A DNA stretch of 64,000 nucleotides from Flaviflagellibacter deserti (GCF_042652085.1 NZ_JBHSJF010000006.1:1178001-1242000), one strand, 5' to 3'. Shown: positions 1 to 7,558, counted from the first letter of the stretch. Translations and numbers: made by a program. Notes: a model not told the origin generated them from the letters alone.

Positions 1-396
1 GGTCGTGGCCGCCGCAACGATAGAGCCAGCCGCCGCGAAATTGACCTGCTTTGCGGCGCTGATCGCCTCGGCCGCCATGAACGGTTGCGCCGCCCCTACG
101 GCCGTTGGCGAATAGGTGAGGACATCCGCGCCGTCGGCGACGAAAGCCACCTCGCCCGTTCCGACCCGTCGAATGCCGGTATCGGTGTCTGAGACGAAGC
201 TGATACCCGGAGCGCCGTTCGTTCCGTCCGATGCCTTGAACTGGCCGAGCATGCCGCCCTGCCCGTCGCGGGCAAGCGAGTCCGTGATCGCCTGACCCGC
301 ATCGGAGAAGTTGGCATTCATCGTGGAGGACGAGATGACCGTGCCCGGCGTGAAGGTGTTCGGGACGATGTATGTTCCTGATCCGTTTCGAGGCAC
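1..396 (-). CDS. Phage tail fibre-like protein, N-terminal part (cut by window edge)
   Basis: This minus-strand frame is open from a GTG at 396 to the window edge (132 codons), so the C-terminus is missing. The GTG is preceded by an AGGAGA ribosome binding site six bases away. The protein begins MPRNGSGTY and continues with a stretch like FTPGTVISSSTMNANF and SDAGQAITDSLARDGQGG. That is the usual N-terminus of tail-fibre or tail-collar proteins in alphaproteobacterial prophages, where it attaches the fibre to the particle. No other structural phage gene is visible to its right, so it is the end of a prophage or a remnant extending left of the window. The family call rests on my memory of this N-terminal pattern. 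Confidence 0.7.
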   Translation of the reverse strand, partial: MPRNGSGTYIVPNTFTPGTVISSSTMNANFSDAGQAITDSLARDGQGGMLGQFKASDGTNGAPGISFVSDTDTGIRRVGTGEVAFVADGADVLTYSPTAVGAAQPFMAAEAISAAKQVNFAAAGSIVAAATT

Positions 397-427
397 TTTC
401 GGTCTCCTATTTCCAATTCTCGGCAGC

Positions 428-460
428 AAAAAGCGGCCCGCCTCATGCGAGGGAGCCGCT
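428..460 (-). terminator. Rho-independent terminator on the minus strand
   Basis: Read on the minus strand, a GC-rich stem with AGCGG/CCGCT outer arms and a CCC/GGG inner segment is followed by a run of five T. It lies 86 bases after the end of the ribbon-helix-helix gene and before the tail gene, so it separates the two transcripts. Confidence 0.6.
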
Positions 461-545
461 CGGAGTTGAGATTTTACGTTCGGTAAAGCGGAGGGCGCGC
501 TGCGCGTCAGGGAGGGCGCTGGAACGTCTCGAATGTCAGCTTTGT

Positions 546-734
546 TTAGGTGGGCGTGCTGCTGCCGCCTCGATCCCCGAAGCGCGCAATCAGCGCCTGT
601 CGAACAACGACCGAGAGCGGCACCGTTGTCTTCAGGCGATCCTGCTTAGCGGCCTCTACGAGCCAGTTCGGCACGCGGACAGTGATCTTCGTTTCGAGCC
701 GTATATTGGGCTTAGAGCTTTGAACATGAGTCAT
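546..734 (-). CDS. Small ribbon-helix-helix-like protein
   Basis: A 62-residue protein. The middle part, TKITVRVPNWLVEAAK followed by a loop and a helix like SVVVRQALIARF, has the beta strand, helix, helix layout of Arc/MetJ/CopG-type DNA-binding proteins, which act as dimers. An AAAGGGGAT ribosome binding site stands about eight bases before the ATG. A terminator follows downstream. It has no toxin-like partner next to it, so I read it as a phage- or island-borne regulator rather than an antitoxin. The fold is inferred from pattern only. Confidence 0.6.
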   Translation of the reverse strand: MTHVQSSKPNIRLETKITVRVPNWLVEAAKQDRLKTTVPLSVVVRQALIARFGDRGGSSTPT

Positions 735-828
735 CGCTTTCGATCCCCTTTGAGGTCGAAGTGTTCGCTGCCGATGTTGGGTGCGTCCGCGCGGATTGGC
801 GGCTGAAGCGCCTCATATGTCGGCGTCT

Positions 829-1365
829 TCAGCATGCGCGCTGAAGGCGAGCCATTCCGAAATGAATCGCCAGCCATTCAAGGCCCGATCGGAGCGCTTC
901 ACGTTCCCAGCTGTTGCAGTGCAGATCGAGAAGCACGGAATTGTAGACCACGCGATAACGCTGCTCTCCGAGGCCGGCGACAACGGCCGCCATCTCCCGC
1001 CTTGCCGCTGCAACTTCCTCCACGTCGGTCTCGTCCGGAGTCGTACTGATCGAAGGCTGCCAAGCCTGGCTGTAGTCCGGCGACTTGGCTGTGCGCGGTC
1101 GGTTCATCCCCATCAGCCGGTCGTGTTTGGCGAACCAGGCCGCGAACTGCCGGGATGCGAAGAACAACTCGTCAGTGAACTCGGCCGGCGCCTCCAGTCG
1201 AAGCCGACCGACCGTCGTGCCAAAGCAGCCATCGATGACCTTAGCCCTCGCGGCGTCGACCATGTGTCGAACCTCGGCAGGCGCGAACCCCTGCTCTGCT
1301 GGCTTCAGATCCCCGCTCTTGTAACGCTCGCCGATCCCACGCTTGCGTCCCGCACGTTGCCCCAT
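829..1365 (-). CDS. Conserved phage/island protein of unknown function
   Basis: The chosen ATG at 1365 follows a GGGGAG site six bases upstream and gives 178 residues starting MGQRAGRKRGIGERY. A longer reading from 1479 is possible but lacks support. The C-terminal third (RYRVVYNSVLLDL, then WEREALRSGLEWLAIHFG) resembles the helical tail of DUF6456-like proteins found in rhizobial genomes and prophages. No catalytic motif or membrane segment is visible. It is the only sizeable gene between the ribbon-helix-helix gene and the inverted repeat at 1498. I do not assign a function. Confidence 0.5.
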   Translation of the reverse strand: MGQRAGRKRGIGERYKSGDLKPAEQGFAPAEVRHMVDAARAKVIDGCFGTTVGRLRLEAPAEFTDELFFASRQFAAWFAKHDRLMGMNRPRTAKSPDYSQAWQPSISTTPDETDVEEVAAARREMAAVVAGLGEQRYRVVYNSVLLDLHCNSWEREALRSGLEWLAIHFGMARLQRAC

Positions 1366-1497
1366 GAGGTGCTCCCCAAAACAGAAATAGCCCCGAGGCG
1401 GAAATCGCTTCGGAGCTATCGAATGCCTGCGCCCGATTGGGCTGGCGAAAATCGGATTGATGCTAGACGCACCTCCCACCGATTAATTTCCCAACCT

Positions 1498-1516
1498 TAA
1501 CCCCCTGCGGGGGTTA
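1498..1516. repeat. Perfect 8-3-8 inverted repeat
   Basis: TAACCCCC, a three-base TGC loop, then GGGGGTTA. No T run follows on either strand, so a simple terminator is unlikely. It lies about 130 bases upstream of the gene starting at 1365 and may be an operator or a leader hairpin. Confidence 0.4.
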
Positions 1517-1587
1517 TGTCAAGTCGTCGTACGTACTTGAGCGAGAATTTTTGCATGCAGCAGCGAAGGCCAAAGCGGTCATTTCTT

Positions 1588-1686
1588 TCAAATGCTCACG
1601 TGTTCCTGATGCTCTTCGAGCGTCGGGAGCGTCTTCGAAGCGAATTCCTTTAGCTTCGGCGTCACCGCCTCTGCGCTGAATTTTGC
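1588..1686 (-). pseudogene. C-terminal fragment of a DUF4142 gene
   Basis: Read on the minus strand this stretch encodes KFSAEAVTPKLKEF, then ASKTLPTLEEHQEHV and a stop. It is nearly identical to the C-terminus of the intact DUF4142 protein at 10514-10996 (KFSTEAETPKLKEF, AAKTLPTLKEHQEHV). The frame begins directly after the TAA stop of the SH3 gene at 1687, and nothing homologous to the N-terminal 125 residues is present. It is therefore a remnant of a paralogue, left by deletion or recombination. The boundary against the SH3 stop codon is seamless. Confidence 0.75.
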
Positions 1687-2334
1687 TTACAAATAGCACG
1701 CCGGGTTCCGACCGCCTGGTCGACTGTACGCGCTGCTACCGCCACACATGGCGCCGTTCCGTTTGCGATCGTACGGACAATCGCACGTGCCGACATAGGG
1801 ATCCCGTAACGGTGTCAGCGAGCGCGGCTTGGCCGGCGTAATCGGCGAGTAGAATGCAGTTGGTGGTTGGGGTTTCGGTGGTGATGGTGCTGCGGGCTCC
1901 ACCGGAGCGGCTTTTTGAACGGTGGCGGCCCCCCCGATCAAGAAGTCGTACCGGATCCAACCGGACTTGCCAGCGCGGGTGACGGGAAACCACAGGCCCG
2001 ACGGCGTTCCAACAGACACCGCCGCCCCTGGCTCAAGCGTCGCGACTATTGCGGCCGTCGTCGAGGGCGCTGCACGCATATTCACCTTCGTCGAGGTGTA
2101 GAGGGTGGTGGTTTGGCTGAGCTTCGACGTCGCCGGTGGCGCGGGCGCCGGCTTAAGCGGCGGCATTTCTGGCGCGGGCGGAGGCAGCGCAACCGCCGGC
2201 GATGGGACCGCGGCAATCCTTTCTTTGCGAACCGTGGCCGCAAGCCTTTCCGGGCCCGGTGGGTCGTTGCGCCCGCTGCTGATCCACGCCAACGCCATCA
2301 AAGCCGCGACCAGCCAACCAATGCGCTTCTGCAT
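1687..2334 (-). CDS. Secreted or membrane-anchored SH3b-domain protein
   Basis: A 215-residue protein. Residues 5 to 20 form a hydrophobic N-terminal signal or anchor, followed by a long proline- and alanine-rich linker. A bacterial SH3 (SH3b) domain spans roughly residues 77 to 135, with the hallmark VNMRAAPSTTAAIVATLEPGA. A second proline-rich linker leads to a cysteine-containing tail (GTCDCPYDRKRNGAMCGG) typical of a conserved periplasmic module in alphaproteobacteria. SH3b domains usually bind peptidoglycan or proteins in the envelope. It is divergent from the lipoprotein gene at 2450, with 115 bases between the starts. The specific role is unknown. Confidence 0.7.
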   Translation of the reverse strand: MQKRIGWLVAALMALAWISSGRNDPPGPERLAATVRKERIAAVPSPAVALPPPAPEMPPLKPAPAPPATSKLSQTTTLYTSTKVNMRAAPSTTAAIVATLEPGAAVSVGTPSGLWFPVTRAGKSGWIRYDFLIGGAATVQKAAPVEPAAPSPPKPQPPTAFYSPITPAKPRSLTPLRDPYVGTCDCPYDRKRNGAMCGGSSAYSRPGGRNPACYL

Positions 2335-2449
2335 CGGCTTCCCTCCCCGATCGAAACGCTAGAGCACGTCGGGCTGGGTGTCACGCCGGGTTGTGGATTG
2401 ACTCCCACTCGCGCGTCGGATGAGATCGGCTCGGGGATAGGGGGGCTCA

Positions 2450-3205
2450 ATGAAAACTGGGAATACTGTAATCGCGGCCGGCGTGGCTCTCGCGCTCGGC
2501 GGTTGCGTGACGACCGAGACGGTCAGCTACAAGGCTTCGGCAACACAGCAGAATGTCATTCGCGATGGAGTTGGAGCGTTGATTTCGAGCCAGCCGAGTT
2601 CAGTCGTGATGCTACGTCCGGCCGGCAGGGGCGTTCCCGCCGGTCAGCGACCGGTCTATGTGCTCGCGGTGCAAAACCGGACGCCAAAGCCGGTCGATCT
2701 CCGCGTCGCGGATATCAAGGTGATCCAGACGAAGCAAGGGCAGTACGCTCGCGCGCTCAACGTGAAGACCTATGAGCAGTTGGTCGACGAGGAGAAGACG
2801 CGGCAGGTGTTCGCTGCGATCGGCGTCGGTTTGGGTGCGGCGGGAAATTCGATCCAGGCCGCCAATGCGGGGCACGGGACCGCGACGACCCACACACCTC
2901 ACGGGACCTATCACACGACCTACTACAGCCCGGCCGCCAATCAGATCGCGGTCGCAAATGCCAACGCACAGAACAACCGCAACATCGCGGCTTTCGCCAA
3001 TCAGGCTGAGGCCAATATGGCGGCGCTCGAGGGCAATGTGCTGAAGGATAACACGGTGATGCCGGGCGAATGGATCGGCGGCACGGTGACCTTCGAGCCG
3101 CCTCGCAAGGAGTACGCCGATGGCAAAGCCAAAAGCTATTCGATCGGCGTGAAGATCGGTGAGGACACCCACGTGATCGAGATCACGCAGGCGCCTGGAG
3201 CGTGA
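2450..3205 (+). CDS. Predicted lipoprotein
   Basis: A 251-residue protein with a type II signal peptide: MKTGN, a hydrophobic stretch, then the lipobox LGGC with the acylated Cys at residue 19. After cleavage it should be anchored in the outer or inner membrane. The body carries a short beta-rich region around residues 65 to 95 (VYVLAVQNRTPKPVDLRVADIKV), a histidine/threonine-rich segment near 143 to 160, and a C-terminal beta region that ends in the ligand-free tail IEITQAPGA. I do not recognise the family beyond lipoprotein. A GGGGG-like ribosome binding site lies upstream. It is transcribed away from the SH3 gene. Confidence 0.65.
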   Translation: MKTGNTVIAAGVALALGGCVTTETVSYKASATQQNVIRDGVGALISSQPSSVVMLRPAGRGVPAGQRPVYVLAVQNRTPKPVDLRVADIKVIQTKQGQYARALNVKTYEQLVDEEKTRQVFAAIGVGLGAAGNSIQAANAGHGTATTHTPHGTYHTTYYSPAANQIAVANANAQNNRNIAAFANQAEANMAALEGNVLKDNTVMPGEWIGGTVTFEPPRKEYADGKAKSYSIGVKIGEDTHVIEITQAPGA

Positions 3206-3227
3206 GGCGAGACGACACGCAACGATT

Positions 3228-3299
3228 TCATTCCTTCACGTCAGAGCTCGTCAGAGCGGCTATGCCGATTGCGACCCCCACGATTGTGACGCGGTTCAT
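3228..3299 (-). CDS. Possible 23-residue hydrophobic peptide
   Basis: A short frame starting ATG at 3299, directly behind an AGGTGG site that begins right after the stop codon of the gene at 3310. The peptide MNRVTIVGVAIGIAAL is followed by a short polar tail, so it could insert into the membrane. The spacing suggests translational coupling. Its size makes chance possible. Confidence 0.3.
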   Translation of the reverse strand: MNRVTIVGVAIGIAALTSSDVKE

Positions 3300-3309
3300 G
3301 GGTCCACCT

Positions 3310-3531
3310 TCAGGCGCGAAGCCTAAGCTCATCTTCGGTTGCGTCCCGAGTAGTGAATTCCCGGCGATGTGCTGGCTCCCGCCGGCGCGGCGCGCTTTCG
3401 GCATCGGGTCGCGCAAGTTCAGCATAGAAGCGGCTCAAGCCGCTGAACATCTCCGACAGTCCGTCTTGGCGGGATGCTTCGAAAGCGCACCGCCGGGACT
3501 CGCGACGGAGCTCCCAATCCTCTGAAATCAT
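3310..3531 (-). CDS. Small hypothetical protein
   Basis: A 73-residue, charged protein starting at the ATG at 3531, which has a GGGGAGG site nine bases upstream. A longer start at 3627 lies inside the terminator hairpin and is rejected. It contains many Arg and Glu residues (DWELRRESRRCAFEASRQ) and no membrane segment. It would form a short minus-strand unit with the peptide at 3228. No family was recognised. Confidence 0.4.
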   Translation of the reverse strand: MISEDWELRRESRRCAFEASRQDGLSEMFSGLSRFYAELARPDAESAPRRREPAHRREFTTRDATEDELRLRA

Positions 3532-3625
3532 GTCTGGCTGCCTCCCCGTGGGAAGCGGCTTCTGTTGCCGCAGGCTGACTTTCGCAGATCCTGACGACCG
3601 ATCATTAATAGCTGTTAAGAACTGC

Positions 3626-3662
3626 AAAAAGCCCCGCGCCGGCTCCGGTAGCCAGGCGGGGC
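3626..3662 (-). terminator. Rho-independent terminator on the minus strand
   Basis: On the minus strand GCCCCGC pairs with GCGGGGC across an 18-base loop and is followed by TTTTTG. It ends the transcript carrying the DUF6894 gene and the frame at 3738, about 75 bases downstream of the latter. Confidence 0.7.
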
Positions 3663-3737
3663 GAAGTCAGACTAGAAGCTATTATGGCTCCTGCTTAGTG
3701 TCGCCTAGGACAGAGCCGCATCGGGCATTTCCGCTCG

Positions 3738-3971
3738 TCAGGCAGAGCGCCAATCGATGGTCAGATCGGCAGCGGCTGCCGTCAGTGTCTCGATCGTTTC
3801 CGTGCTCCTTGATGAAGTTGCGAGCCTCTGCCTACCTACGAGAACGGAGTGCGCCATGGTCGAACGGACCAAACGGGACACGAGCTCAAATTCGACGCCG
3901 CGTGGCGCGTTTATCGCCAGAGGTATGGAGAGCCTCGCAGTTGCAACTTGCGAAACTTCTTCATAGGCCAT
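3738..3971 (-). CDS. Small hypothetical protein downstream of the DUF6894 gene
   Basis: A 77-residue frame starting MAYEEVSQVATARLSIPLA, with GAGG eight bases before the ATG. It lies 66 bases after the DUF6894 stop and before a strong terminator on the same strand, which supports its transcription. The composition is Thr/Ser/Ala-rich without recognisable motif. The opposite strand also has an open frame here (3757-3966); I prefer the minus one because of the operon context. Confidence 0.35.
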   Translation of the reverse strand: MAYEEVSQVATARLSIPLAINAPRGVEFELVSRLVRSTMAHSVLVGRQRLATSSRSTETIETLTAAAADLTIDWRSA

Positions 3972-4037
3972 CGTCGGAGCCTCGCCTGATTCACGTCGTT
4001 CGGATTTTCTGGCCTGCTCCGTCAGCAGAAAAGAGCG

Positions 4038-4268
4038 TCAGGCACACCGTTCCATCTTGAACGTCAGCTTGAGCAGCGTTCGGGTGCTTTCGTCGGTGAC
4101 ATGCATCTGCCATTCCGTTCCATCGTAAACTGGCTGAGGAGCATGTCTCAAAATCTCTCCGGCAGTTCGAATGGCTTCGGATCGAGCCGCATCCAAATCT
4201 AAGAGCTCGGTGCCCTCGCTATCGATGCCGAAGGTCCCATCGATGACATGAAAAAAGAAGCGTTGCAT
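4038..4268 (-). CDS. DUF6894 family protein
   Basis: A 76-residue protein starting MQRFFFHVIDG at 4268; an upstream start at 4292 is possible, but a GGGAGA site four bases before 4268 decides it. The pattern FFHV.DG, D.EGTELLDL, AARSEAIRTAGEIL is that of DUF6894, a small protein family multiplied in rhizobial genomes and of unknown function. A broken relative lies at 5315-5527. It is first in a short unit that ends at the terminator at 3626. Confidence 0.75.
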   Translation of the reverse strand: MQRFFFHVIDGTFGIDSEGTELLDLDAARSEAIRTAGEILRHAPQPVYDGTEWQMHVTDESTRTLLKLTFKMERCA

Positions 4269-4484
4269 TCCATCTCCCGAGGGCGGGAGCACGAATGTCT
4301 CTCAGTCACCGGCGCCAACGGTTCTCGGTGATGATGGAATTGTAGGGCAGGATCGACGATCGAGAAAGATGCCGCCGCGCGGATGTTATTGAAGTTCAGC
4401 GCTCCATGTTAATGAACGACACCGACGCAGTTTGGCGCGGTCGCTGATCACGATCTGTATGGTTCTCTGATCGCCCCGAGGTCT

Positions 4485-4508
4485 AGCGCTCCCCGGATAA
4501 GGAGCGCT
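4485..4508 (+). promoter_or_regulatory. Hairpin sequestering the ribosome binding site of the Crp/Fnr gene
   Basis: AGCGCTCC at 4485-4492 pairs perfectly with GGAGCGCT at 4501-4508 across the loop CCGGATAA. The right arm contains the Shine-Dalgarno GGAG and ends one base before the ATG at 4510. When folded, the site would be hidden, so translation of the regulator may be controlled or thermosensitive. This is structure seen in the sequence; the function is inferred. Confidence 0.5.
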
Positions 4509-4509
4509 C

Positions 4510-5238
4510 ATGTCGCCTCAGTCATCGCCCGCGTACCCTCTCATCCGGAAGCTGGAGAGCATCTACAATCTCTCCTCTGCTGAATACGAGGCGCTGATGG
4601 CGCTGCCGATTTTGGCGCGAAGCATTCGCCCCGACCAGGACATCGCGCGAGATCACGACCGGCCGTCGCAGTGCTGCATCCTGCTCGATGGCCTGCTGTA
4701 CCGTTACAAGCTCCTCGAAGAGGGCAAACGGCAGATCTTCTCCTTCCATATCTCAGGAGACATTCCCGACCTACAAAGCCTTCATCTGCAGGTGATGGAC
4801 CATAATATTGGAACCGTTGTGTCGAGCGTCGTCGCCTTTGTCCCGCATGAGACGATGAATCGCCTGATTGACGACCACCCCAGGATTAGGAATGCGCTGT
4901 GGCGTGACACGTTGATCGAGGCGGCAGTGTTTCGCGAATGGATGGCAGGGCTCGGGCGGCGAGAAGCCTATGGACGGATCTCCCATTTCATTTGCGAACT
5001 CTTCGTTCGCTACCAAGCCATCGGTCTAGCCAATGGCTACAAGGTCGAATTGCCGCTAACCCAGGAAAAAATGGGCGACGCGCTTGGGCTGTCGACGGTG
5101 CATGTCAACCGCACCCTTCAGGCAATGAGAACCGACGGGCTGATTCGGTGGTATCGCGGCCACCTCAACATCACGGACTGGAGTGGATTGAAGAAGGCGG
5201 GGGCGTTCGACGCGACCTACCTTCATTTGCGTCATTAG
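4510..5238 (+). CDS. Crp/Fnr family transcription regulator (paralogue 1)
   Basis: A 242-residue cytoplasmic DNA-binding protein. Residues 20 to 130 form a cNMP-binding-type beta barrel (ARDHDRPSQCCILLDGLLYRYKLL, FHISGDIPDLQSL). Residues 150 to 225 hold a winged helix-turn-helix with the Crp recognition signature PLTQEKMGDALGLSTVHVNRTLQAM. No cysteine cluster of the Fnr type is seen, so an oxygen-sensing iron-sulfur cluster is unlikely; the ligand is unknown. It is about 40 per cent like its neighbour at 5524 by eye, and the two flank a broken DUF6894 gene. A hairpin covers its ribosome binding site. Confidence 0.85.
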   Translation: MSPQSSPAYPLIRKLESIYNLSSAEYEALMALPILARSIRPDQDIARDHDRPSQCCILLDGLLYRYKLLEEGKRQIFSFHISGDIPDLQSLHLQVMDHNIGTVVSSVVAFVPHETMNRLIDDHPRIRNALWRDTLIEAAVFREWMAGLGRREAYGRISHFICELFVRYQAIGLANGYKVELPLTQEKMGDALGLSTVHVNRTLQAMRTDGLIRWYRGHLNITDWSGLKKAGAFDATYLHLRH

Positions 5239-5314
5239 TTTTCTAGGCGGCTGAAATTGATTGTTTCCAACCTGCGTTAATGCCGGTGTCGATCCAGCTG
5301 GCATCACGAAGCTC

Positions 5315-5527
5315 ATGCCAATTCTACCGATTCCACTTGTCGATGCCGCCCCACCCGGAACCGCAGGAGTTGAAGAACGATCAGGACGCCTGGCGCGAGG
5401 CCGTCATTCTTTTCGGCGAGATGCTGCGGGCGAGCTGGACCCCAACCAGAGATTCGAGGTCATCGTCAAAGACGAGAACGACCGGCGGATTGTCGAGCTG
5501 TCGCTGAAAGCGACGCTGAATCCATGA
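5315..5527 (+). pseudogene. DUF6894 gene broken by two frameshifts
   Basis: The reading ATG CCA at 5315 would continue as MP-FYRFHL, the standard DUF6894 start, if one extra base at about 5321 were removed. The middle part (ELKNDQDAWREAVILFGEMLR) is in the second frame, and the end (GELDPNQRFEVIVKDENDRR to a stop at 5527) returns to the first frame near 5430. All three segments align in order with one small protein, so this is a single gene with two indels. Its stop overlaps the ATG of the next Crp/Fnr gene (ATGA), so translation may once have been coupled. Sequencing error is an alternative. Confidence 0.7.
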
Positions 5528-6252
5528 CCTCACCGGTCGACCGGCTGATAGCCAGGCTTGAGCGCCGCGACAACTTAAGCGCAGATGAAAAGGAAACGCT
5601 GACCAACAGCGTGGGCCGGCTCAGGCTGGTTTCAGCCAAGGACGACATCGTGCGAGAAGGCAACAGGCCTTCGGAATCATCACTGCTCGTCGACGGCTTC
5701 GCGGCACGCTACAAGGTTTTGGCCGAAGGCGGTCGTCAGATCACCGCGATTCATGTTCCCGGAGACTTCGTCGACCTCCATAGCTTCCTGCTCAAAACAA
5801 TGGACCATGGCGTCGCCGCTCTATCGGACTGCAAATTGGCGATGGTCCCTCATTGCACCCTAGCCAAGATCACCGAACATAAGCCGCATCTCACAAGGCT
5901 GCTGTGGCTCCTCACGTTGATCGACTCGGCGACCCACCGTGAGTGGTTGACCATGATGGGCCGTAGCTCGGCGACTACCCACATGGCTCACTTGATCTGC
6001 GAGTTATTCTGCCGGCTTCAAGCAGTCGGGCTTACAGAAGGAGAGGCTTACCTATGCCCACTCACGCAGCAGGAACTCGGCGATACCTTGGGGTTGTCAA
6101 ACGTTCATGTAAATCGAGTGCTTAAGGAGCTACGTACCCGAAATCTCGTCAGCTGGCGGAACGGTCTAGTGACAATTCACAACTGGAACGGACTGCAGGA
6201 ATTCGCAGAATTCTCCCCGGCTTACCTGAACGTGCAGCACGAGCCTAGGTAA
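5524..6252 (+). CDS. Crp/Fnr family transcription regulator (paralogue 2)
   Basis: A 242-residue regulator with the same layout as the gene at 4510: N-terminal cNMP-binding-type domain (REGNRPSESSLLVDGFAARYK, HVPGDFVDLHSF) and C-terminal Crp-type winged helix (PLTQQELGDTLGLSNVHVNRVLKEL). The equal length of 242 residues and shared motifs point to duplication. It lacks Fnr-type cysteines. Its start overlaps the end of the broken DUF6894 gene. Such small Crp/Fnr paralogues in rhizobia often control stress or symbiosis genes, but no target site can be recognised here. Confidence 0.85.
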   Translation: MTSPVDRLIARLERRDNLSADEKETLTNSVGRLRLVSAKDDIVREGNRPSESSLLVDGFAARYKVLAEGGRQITAIHVPGDFVDLHSFLLKTMDHGVAALSDCKLAMVPHCTLAKITEHKPHLTRLLWLLTLIDSATHREWLTMMGRSSATTHMAHLICELFCRLQAVGLTEGEAYLCPLTQQELGDTLGLSNVHVNRVLKELRTRNLVSWRNGLVTIHNWNGLQEFAEFSPAYLNVQHEPR

Positions 6253-6580
6253 GCCGCAGCAACCAACGTCAGGCAGGCGCCGAATCCGTTCAGGGCCGAT
6301 GGTCGAGTGGCTCGTCGATGGATGGCAAGGGCACGTTTACGAGCCGGTCGATGGAACCCCTCGGCGACGAGCGCCACCGCCGACCGCTAGCGGAGCTCAG
6401 GATAAGCAGATGGATGGCAAGTCGATTTTCCCGGGCCTCGTTTAGGCGGGATCGATCCTCGTATGTTTTCGTCAGCCGCCTAGGACGAGACGGCTCAATC
6501 TATGGACGGTTCCGTACTGGCGCCGTTTTTGGTGCAACCCCGCAGGCGATCGTCATGTTGAAGACCCGAGAGGGAGGAGC
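6253..6580. other. Intergenic stretch without a convincing gene
   Basis: Several short frames overlap here, but none has a good ribosome binding site or a recognisable motif. The words GATGGATGGCAAG occur twice (near 6315 and 6410), suggesting a small local duplication. The last bases before 6581 carry the GGGAGGAG ribosome binding site of the PRC-barrel gene. Confidence 0.5.
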
Positions 6581-7258
6581 ATGCGCGAAAAACCCGCAAT
6601 AGCCGTACTCTTTGCGTCACTGGCTGTGGCCTCTGTGTCGGCTCATCAACTCGCTCGTGCTGAGAGCCCAGCGCCGACCGCGTCTGGTTTGCCCAGTGAG
6701 GGGAAGCAGGACCTCAGCGCCTCAACCAGTCAATCTGGGGATTACGCTCAGACTGACTGGAACCTGTTTTCCACTCTGGAAGGCGCGGAACTGGTCGACA
6801 GCACGGGTGAGCGTTCCGCAAAGCTCGTTGACGTGATCCTCGATTCCACTGGCCGGATTGATCACCTGGTCGTCGGAACGGGAATCGCTGCCCTTGCGAT
6901 GACCCAGCGCCGTCTCGATACCCGGGAGCTTCCAACGCCGGGCGCTGAGGGAGGGCTGACGCTGCCGCTCACGTCAGAGCAGATCGGGGCCCTACCCGAG
7001 ATCAAAGACTTCAAGCCTGAAACTTGGTCCGCCGCGGCCATCGTCGGGGCGGAGATCAGTGACGGCAGCATTTCGATCAAGGATCTCCGGTTCGCCCCTG
7101 GACAGGTCGACAGGGTCATTCTCGCGGCCGGCAACGAGCTCTTCTCAAGCAATCGGGCACACGAGGTCCCATTCGCAGAGCTCCAGATTTCCGGCAGCCC
7201 CAATGAGCCGTCGGTGAAGCTGTCCGAGGCCGGCTCCAAGCAACTCGGGATGCAGTAG
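6581..7258 (+). CDS. Secreted PRC-barrel domain protein
   Basis: A 225-residue protein. Residues 1 to 27 form a signal peptide ending ARA. After a Ser/Thr-rich linker, a PRC-barrel-type beta domain begins around residue 60 (NLFSTLEGAELVDSTGERSAKLVDVILDSTG), with the usual RIDHLVVGTG strand. A related half-repeat follows near 155 to 215 (AAAIVGAEISDG, IKDLRFAPGQVDRVILAAG). Periplasmic PRC-barrel proteins of this sort are common in rhizobia, often near stress genes; their role is not established. A GGGAGGAG ribosome binding site is just upstream. Confidence 0.7.
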   Translation: MREKPAIAVLFASLAVASVSAHQLARAESPAPTASGLPSEGKQDLSASTSQSGDYAQTDWNLFSTLEGAELVDSTGERSAKLVDVILDSTGRIDHLVVGTGIAALAMTQRRLDTRELPTPGAEGGLTLPLTSEQIGALPEIKDFKPETWSAAAIVGAEISDGSISIKDLRFAPGQVDRVILAAGNELFSSNRAHEVPFAELQISGSPNEPSVKLSEAGSKQLGMQ

Positions 7259-7315
7259 GATTTTTAGCCATTTCGGCGCCGCGATTTCCCGACGAACTCT
7301 CGAAGCCGGTGACCA

Positions 7316-7558
7316 TCGCGACTCGCCGTCTCCAGACAATGCGATGCCGTCGGCGGCAAACTCTCGCCGCGCGCCGTCGGGGCGACGCAGCACTTCGCCA
7401 TCAGCCTTCACTGCACCTCTTGTCCGCTTGATGCTGGGATGACCATCGAGCACCCGACGCGCCTTGCCGCTTGCGAGGTGAAGGACCACCAGCGCTCCCT
7501 TCACGCCGGAGTCCGTAGTGAAGGCCATCCAGCTCTGCGCTCCGAGGGTGGCGGTTAC
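7316..7558 (-). pseudogene. Fragment of a major royal jelly / Yellow-like protein
   Basis: On the minus strand the frame reads MAFTTDSGVKGALVVLHL, ASGKARRVLDGHPS, EVLRRPDGARREFAADGIAL and then loses similarity. These blocks match an internal part of bacterial major royal jelly (Yellow, dopachrome-conversion-like) beta-propeller proteins, where the phrase TDSG...LVVLDL..G.ARRVL and FAADGIALSPDG are characteristic. Only about 80 of the expected 350 to 400 residues remain, and no proper start or end is present. It is a decayed remnant convergent with the PRC-barrel gene. The family call is from memory. Confidence 0.6.

Noticed and set aside
3757..3966. A 69-residue plus-strand frame
   Set aside because: The minus-strand alternative fits the operon and terminator better; the plus frame has no ribosome binding site.
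6299..6445. A 48-residue plus-strand frame (MVEWLVDGWQGHVYEPV)
   Set aside because: No ribosome binding site, no motif, and it lies in a stretch of overlapping unsupported frames with a local repeat.
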